Assembly: GCA_037179385.1 (NCBI GenBank)
Contig: CM074194.1
Location: 1,629,001 to 1,693,000, forward strand
Direction: 5' to 3'
Source: Holothuria scabra
Taxonomy: Eukaryota > Echinodermata > Holothuroidea > Aspidochirotida > Holothuriidae
Length of the DNA stretch: 64,000 nucleotides
The first letter of the stretch is position 1; every line of letters begins with the position of its first letter. Below, one piece after another: positions 57,881-64,000 of the stretch. Below the pieces are notes generated by a model that did not search any database, was not told where the DNA came from, and saw nothing but the letters and a program-made list of their open reading frames with translations. A program made the position numbers and the translations under genes.

Positions 57881-59300
57881 AATGGCGGAAACAACGAGGT
57901 GACTGACAATTTCTTAGGTATATCACATAATAGTAATATGAAAAATATTGTCGGCAAATTTAACCTACAATCTATCCATAATGTTGAGCAGGTATATTTC
58001 TAACTTTTTATTTCTAGGCAGGTGGTTCTGTTTCAGTTCAACCAAGACTTTAATCTTTGGCTTTTCATTTGAAGGAAAGTATTAGATAAAGCATTAAATC
58101 TTAATGTTATCTTTATTTTACCAATCGCAATCGTTACAAAAGGCATTTACAGTACAAACGATAAACTCATCAGTAACATATACAAAGAACTTAATATATA
58201 GGTCGTGTCACATGTTTTTTTTTTTTTAATTTTGACAAACAACTTCAGTTAGTATATACGAAACTTCCCATATGTAAGAAAAATCATGACAAGGCATTGA
58301 GAGATCCAAACGTAACTTAAATAATTTTTCATGAATAGTTAATAAGCCGAAGGAGGCATACTTCACCCCATGGCATTTATTTGGAAATGAAACCCCCTCC
58401 TCTATCCCCCGCTCCTTAGGCAGTTGATCATAAATCACCCGGAAGTTACGATGAAAACCAGTCGGACAGGCCGTGACATAAATGACTATAAACATTTATT
58501 CACACATGTCATTGGACGCGCTCAGTGACTTTTCGTTCGCGGTTTAACCTATGGTCCAGGTGAACTAAAAAAGGGAAAATATATTCATAATGTTTGTGAA
58601 GCCCAAACTTTTCCTGTACGCTCCCCGCCAACTGATGGTGGCGCTAAGTGTAGTCTTGCTGTCAATCAGCCCCTTCCAATTATTGTTGATCGCAATGATG
58701 TTATTTAGTGTTTTGTTAATCACGGGTGGATTTTGTCATACTTTTCACAAGAATACACAGCAATCTAAATGTCGGGAAAACACCAAAGAAGTAGAAAAAA
58801 GGAAACTATTATGACAAAAATTAAAAATATATTAAATACGGAAAGTAATCCTCATGTACATTTGTTGCAATCAAAATTGTTTAATTTCTTTTTAAACAAT
58901 TTTCCTTAAAATATGGTAAGCCTAAAAAATTTTCATGTTTTATACGCCAGACCCCCAAGTTACCAAGATGGCAGAAATAACAAATTGAAGGCCGTTATGT
59001 ATTATAATACCTAGAAATTATATCCTTGAAAATATTTTAAACTCAACTGGTCTTAATTTATGGCCAAATTTTATTTTAAGTACTCAAAACTTATTTTAAG
59101 AAATTTATTTTTGGATTCAGGCCAACCAAGGTTGCAGAAAGGAAAGCTGGCCACCACTGAATGCAATAATTAAAATATTATCCATATAATAATAGTCACG
59201 CGAATAATCACTAAATACTTTTAACAGTTAATTATTCTTATCATCTTAATCAGTAATCTTTATTTTGATATATCTGGATTATTGTCATGGTGCTCTTTTA

Positions 59301-59552
59301 TGTTTACACAGACCTTGCAGAATATAAACAGATAAGAAGATCAAATAAATTTGTCAAAAAATATTTCAATGAACCTTCTCTTGTAACTACACAATAGGTC
59401 TATTGTTATTTTTATTAACGCGTACTTTTCATATCTTGTCATTTTAGTTGACCTGACTAATTCACCAAAGAATTATTATTACAGTCATTAAAATTTTACC
59501 TGGTATTAAGAGTAACTATATAAACAAATATTTTATGTATAATTTTTATTAT
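59301..59552. other. No feature seen
   Basis: AT-rich. No gene. Confidence 0.45.
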
Positions 59553-59674
59553 TTAAAAGGCAAGAGCAGTCACCCAAACTTGAAGTTGTGCATACACTGT
59601 CCTGTTTCATGATTGGCTCCTGAGAATCATGAATTTTTTCAAAACAAATTTGGTAGACTGCTCTTCCTCTTTAA
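59553..59674 (+). mobile_element. TTAA-type MITE, family C copy 3, internally deleted (59557-59670)
   Basis: It starts AAGGCAAGAGCAGTCACCC and ends TTTGGTAGACTGCTCTTCCTC before TTAA (59671-59674); TTAA also precedes it. Only 114 bp remain of the usual 254-271. Most of the 3' half is missing, yet both termini are kept. Confidence 0.85.
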
Positions 59675-60757
59675 ATATATTTTAACTTTTTCATTGGTAG
59701 CCATTTCGTTATTTCCCTACCTTAGTTGACATGGATACTAAAATATATTTCAAAAAGTACGTTTTAAAAAATTTCAATAAAATATTTTAACAGGATGTGG
59801 ACAAATCATAACTAAGATGGTACATTAGATATTTTCAATGATAATTATAATAATAAAGACATAAACATTACATTGATCACTATTTTACTTTCCTGGCATC
59901 TGAATTTCAACTGATGATGGACTCTAGCCCTATTTGAGGTTCCTTAGTATAAAGGAGAAAGGGCATCGATATGAGTGGATTTTAGCCTATCAAGGATATA
60001 CGAAGAACAGCGCCCTCACACAGGCCTCTTCACAATTCATGCACATTAATATTTGAAATGTATGTTACACGCATACATTCAGTCAGCTTAAGATAAAAAT
60101 GGGCATCACGCTGATGGAGACACTTTTTAAAAAAAAACTTTATTTATGAATGATGGTATTGGATTGAGAATGTAGGCCTGTTGCCTGTGGTAAGAACAAT
60201 ATCTTAACTGAACCAAACTAGATATATGGGATATTAGATGATCTCTTCAAGTTTGAATCATTTCCAAGAATAAATAAGTGTTAACTCTACGGAATTGATA
60301 TTACACTGCTTCATGGATTGTTTTTTTATTTATTGATTGTTTTTTCTTCCTCTTCTTTACCTTTTTTATTTATTAATAATGTTCCATCAAGTCAACACAA
60401 TGCCGTAACAGATAATCAACAATATAAAGCAATACATAGTCAGCAATGTCAAACATAAATTAACTTACTGACAATGAAGCAACAAGATTTTTCATTTCTC
60501 GACAGATTTTAAAATATGTAAGAATACTACCATCTCTAAGTTTGTTAAGTTTACTTGCATAAACATACTATAGTATTCCACATGAAGGATCGCAGGATTG
60601 TACTTTTTACCACCCGCATCCCAAAATTCCCCATACAACACCAATTCACTTAAACTAGTAACATTCCCAAGAGGATTTACCTTGACTTCTCTTCAAATAA
60701 AAGCTATATTAATGCAACCCCTAAAGAAGTGCTGAATATTTAACCAAAAGAGATAAA
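59675..60757. other. No gene seen
   Basis: AT-rich DNA. A word similar to the 170-bp array unit (ACTAAGATGGTACATTAGA) occurs near 59811. Confidence 0.4.
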
Positions 60758-61012
60758 GTGAAACACAAATTAGTCAAACTGTGCTTGAATTGACTAATCA
60801 CCTTGATCAACAACATGGACTAATATTTGGCTAACATTTGACCCAATTGAATTAAGTTTCTAACAAATATTAAGCCTCCAATTGACCAAGTTTTGACTGA
60901 TATTCTTTAGTCCATTACTACAAAATAAGTCAGATATCATCACAAACTAGTCAAATATGAGTGACTAACGTGACTAGTCAATTCAGACACCACTTGATTG
61001 ATTTGTGTTTAC
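60758..61012. mobile_element. MITE with about 47-bp terminal inverted repeats
   Basis: The left end GTGAAACACAAATTAGTCAA continues through TGTGCTTGAATTGACTAATC. The right end reverse-complements to GTAAACACAAATCAATCAAG and then GTGTCTGAATTGACTAGTC. The 255-bp element has no coding frame and carries extra TTGACTA/TAGTCAA words inside. No exact target duplication was noted, so the superfamily is open. Confidence 0.8.
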
Positions 61013-63385
61013 AGTGAGTTGAATATCTTCTGTTTCCCTAAAAAAAGTTCATAGATCCGAACTTAAGATGCCTAAGTTATTTAAACTTGTAATTTATTTA
61101 CTGCAATATATCTATTTAGAATCATAAACTGGAAATACCGAAGTCTAGGAGAAGAACATGATTTAAAGGAGCCTTTACTGATGCTGAACTTTGGAGGTTT
61201 GGACACAGGTGCCATTGATCAATTTACACAATCTCTCTTTTCCATTGTGGAATAGCATAAACCAATGATAAGTGACACATAAAATTTGACATCCAAATTA
61301 TACCTGTTTTTGAACTTGATAAATGAGTACTATTCTCAGACAAAAGATATGACCGTTGAGGAAGTGACGTCACACTGCTTCAAGGACTGCAGGCCAGGAT
61401 TTCAATAAACGAATTCGACTGTACATGAGCACATCCTCCAAGATTGTGGAAGTAGGAGGGCAGGATACTATGCGCTCCGTTCAGTTTGTTTATCCCGCGT
61501 CTATTCCACAATTCCATTCGGCATGAATTATCGAAGTTGTTATAGGCCTCAAATACGAATGTTTTAGGTTCATCCAATGCAAAAAATATGTAAATGATAC
61601 ATATGGAAACAAAATTCCTGGGTGCATTTGTCAGTTTCTTCATGTCTGGTGGTCTCCTATGACCTTTGACCTCCGTCTCGCGTTAACCTAGTCGGAATTT
61701 TACGTATGAAATATTCGCATTTTGTTTAAGCCTATCCGAACAGACAGTAACAATTGCCGTGAAATTAAGTGGCGTGTCACGCACTTTAAACACGGACACA
61801 CACACAACTGTTTCCGATACATTTCACCTTTTAAGACCTGAAGACTGAGCTTCATTTTGATTTCAGCAAGGAGTTGGAACCTTTTTAGAGAACTCTTCAG
61901 TCTTCTACTGTCTGGCCAAGGCTCATTCGCAGCAACTTACGAATGCAGAAATACTATCGTGACTCAAAAGCCTGAATTGCCTACACAAACAAGCTGAATT
62001 CTGTGGATTGTTAAGTTTCTCCCTGTATCCGAAAGAATAAGAATGACAACACTTAGTACTTTCATAATATCAGTAAGCGGAGGTGGATTTAGGGTGGGTA
62101 GCTTTCAAATCCCACGTTGGTGAAGGAGTTGAAAATTCTACCACATCGTTTTCGAGGCCTGCTTTTACTTCTCATATCAAATAATCTTCTGTGAAACTGT
62201 CTGTAAGAAAATGAAACCTTTCGTAAAGATAATTTACGCCCGCTCAAAAAGTTGGGGTCGCCTGATTTCTTCTACTCATTATGTGTTTTGCATTTTTCTT
62301 GGTTCATGTGTGTGTGTAACTGTCCATGTGAATGATAAGATGCAAAGTTTGCAATCACGTCTACACACATTTAAAGTTACACAATGAACAGTATGGGGAT
62401 TGTGGTGAAGAAAACTCTATCTTATCAAGCCTTATCTCTTAAAACAACACTGTTGGGGGCGAATGGGTGGGATGGGATATCCGCTATCCATTTGAGACCT
62501 AGACCGAGCCCCGTCCCCTAATTAATTGGCAGAACATGGGGTATTGTTTTAATCTTACAATTTGAGCACTTTTAATCCTCTCTGCTACAAACATTTTAAA
62601 AGTCGATGGATACGATGTTGACCAACCAATTTCATGGAAATGAACATTAAAAATAGTCGAAACTGCAATCAAATCATGAACATTTTACAAGATAATTACT
62701 GTTCTTGCGTTTTGGAAAAGGTTCGCTGCATTTGCAAATTTGTGACATACAAATTGGGGACACACATGCACATGAGATATGTCACACATACTTTTTAAAC
62801 CAGCTCCATGTACCACGTATATTGTAATATTCGTATATTCGGTTTTTTTTTTTCACTGTAATTGATACTTTGAAAATATCTGCATTAAACACTAAACTAG
62901 AATCTAGTTTATAAAGGTCAAGCGGTTGCATTATGGGAAGGTTTTGAAGTGTGACATGGAGAACTAAGGTTCTAGGGGCTGTTCTCTTACCATTTGGAAA
63001 AAAACGGTTTGTTAGGTCTCCAGACCCGAAAAGGTACAATATTCACGGTACTACAAACGTAGTAAGTATGTAGCGATCACATTTTGCCATTCTTGCTTAT
63101 TTGTCAAGCTTGGGTGATGGGGAGTTTCAACCCCCAAATCCCTTCACTGGGTAAGTGCCTGAGCTGATAAGTTGACACATAAATTATAAGGACTAAAACA
63201 GTTCAGAAAACATGCAACACTCAATTATTATGTTTGCATAGCTAATGAGAAATCTCCGAAACTTGACCGACTTTTGAAGTGGTGTATCTTACAAGTGGTT
63301 TTTGATTGTCAAGTAATCTATACCGAGATCACAGATATCAATATTTGCTGAGAAATTGCTAATTTGTTTTTTAACGTTTCTTCAG
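61013..63385. other. Mostly unique DNA; CRE palindrome
   Basis: TGACGTCA at 61365-61372. A hAT-like word GCGGAGGTGGATTTAGG occurs near 62078. Frames of 85-87 codons have no recognised domain. Confidence 0.4.
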
Positions 63386-63452
63386 ATCAGTGACCCTACT
63401 CACCCTTCAGCTGTCCATCTATGAGAGGAGCAAGCTTCGTCATCACTGGGTG
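63386..63452 (+). other. Possible short exon
   Basis: A strong acceptor (TTTTTTAACGTTTCTTCAG, ending at 63385) precedes 67 nt, followed by GTAAAC. One frame is open (SVTLLTLQLSIYERSKLRHH plus two residues). Its phase does not join in frame to the candidate at 63929. No family recognised. Confidence 0.2.
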
Positions 63453-63928
63453 GTAAACAAAATAGGATTTCCTCTCCTTCCCTGCCGCTCATCATTATAA
63501 AATTGTTTGCCCAAAAACCTTCTACGTACCCACCCCTCCCCCCCCCCCCCAAAGAACAAACTATTGCACAGATTAGTCTGAGTGGTAAAGACAGACATGT
63601 GCTCATAAAATAGCCTTTATCTGGTCTTATCCCCACCCACCCCCCACCCCCGAAAAAAGTCCTTAAAACCTCGCCTGCGGATTTCGGATTATTAATCTAT
63701 TCGAAATTAAGTCTTTTATCCGACATAACTCACTCCTGGCAAAATACTATAACATTATTGTCCCTCCATAGCCATATTTTTCAGAGCGGAGTTTGGGAAT
63801 CTTTAAAAATCGGTTCCGATCCCCTTCAGCCTTCTCTATTTTGAATCATCCGGAAGTAACTGTTTCTTAACTTAGCTACTGCTGTATGCTTACTATAAAT
63901 AATACCATGATACTTCCTTTATTTATAG

Positions 63929-64000
63929 ACCAATTACAAGGGCCCCACTGAGTGAACTCATTCAGAGGCCCATCGACGACTTACCTGGGGACTCAAGTAT
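63929..64000 (+). CDS. Possible coding exon cut by the window edge
   Basis: TTCCTTTATTTATAG ends at 63928. From there one frame is open to the edge; it encodes PITRAPLSELIQRPIDDLPG followed by DSS. The composition (mixed polar, helix-like, no low complexity) and the shift to higher GC look more coding-like than other short frames here. An upstream in-frame stop (TAA) lies at 63900-63902. No family was recognised, and a retroelement origin cannot be excluded. Confidence 0.3.

Larger units (their letters stand above)
56826..59300 (+). repeat. Degenerate tandem array, about 170-bp unit
   Basis: A CCAAGATGGCGGAAA-like word recurs near 56826, 56998, 57166, 57342, 57482, 57877, 58042, 58963 and 59126. 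Adjacent spacings are mostly 163-176 bp. After the word, many units continue with a GGCTGACAA-like segment and an AT-rich ATAATAAT...AAAATATT tail, and several end TTTCAG or ATTCAG. Units are strongly diverged. The array is interrupted by a SINE (57515-57880) and by unrelated DNA at about 58060-58950. A diverged satellite is the simplest reading. Confidence 0.55.

Noticed and set aside
58590..58814. 74-codon frame with two hydrophobic segments
   Set aside because: Looks like a small membrane protein, but lies in AT-rich DNA inside the decayed tandem array. Hydrophobic frames arise easily in T-rich DNA, and no context supports it.
61866..61975. Possible terminal exon after TTTGATTTCAG
   Set aside because: One frame is open for about 31 codons before a stop, which is within chance expectation; no donor or poly(A) context supports it.

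Overview
This is 64 kb of eukaryotic nuclear DNA, very probably from a marine invertebrate. It is AT-rich by eye, has no bacterial gene layout and no long open frame: the longest is about 138 codons and lies inside a transposon. It is crowded with short transposon families, tRNA-headed SINEs and degenerate repeats. Frequent TAGGCCTA-like words and families with TTAA target sites are compatible with an echinoderm or other deuterostome, but nothing in the window proves the taxon. No CRISPR array, operon, rRNA or intact tRNA gene was seen.

Layout. 1-6.5 kb: mostly unique DNA with a GTGAATTCAC-rich repeat (1.23-1.45 kb), a long inverted repeat (2.13-2.83 kb) and an old dispersed repeat (3.4-4.2 kb). 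6.5-9.5 kb: a cluster of hAT-type DNA transposon remains, including one complete non-autonomous element with a perfect 8-bp target duplication. 10.25-10.5 kb: a promoter-like block with four CCAAT boxes and two E-boxes. 12.9-14.1 kb: one TTAA-type MITE nested in another, then a 176-bp hAT-type MITE. 15.9-17.6 kb: hAT-like debris and another MITE. 18.3-24.5 kb: a 93-bp tandem dimer, MITEs, a duplicated segment and a SINE. 24.9-27.8 kb: two more relatives of the 7.8-kb hAT element. 28.7-34.2 kb: a run of TTAA MITEs plus a 94-bp element with a 9-bp target duplication. 34.2-43 kb: mostly unique DNA with a 23-bp minisatellite and a cluster of promoter-like motifs at 41.3 kb. 43-49 kb: SINEs, a repeat rich in CCCATATGGG, and a MITE. 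51.5-56 kb: the second GTGAATTCAC-type repeat and two more MITEs. 56.8-59.3 kb: a degenerate tandem array of about 170-bp units containing a SINE that is itself split by a hAT-type MITE. 60.8-61.0 kb: a MITE with 47-bp terminal inverted repeats. 63.4-64 kb: two possible short exons, one running off the right edge.

No protein-coding gene can be supported with confidence. The window reads as intergenic or intronic DNA built largely by non-autonomous DNA transposons. Its most informative content is the relative history of those elements (nesting, empty sites, target duplications) and a few motif clusters that may be regulatory.
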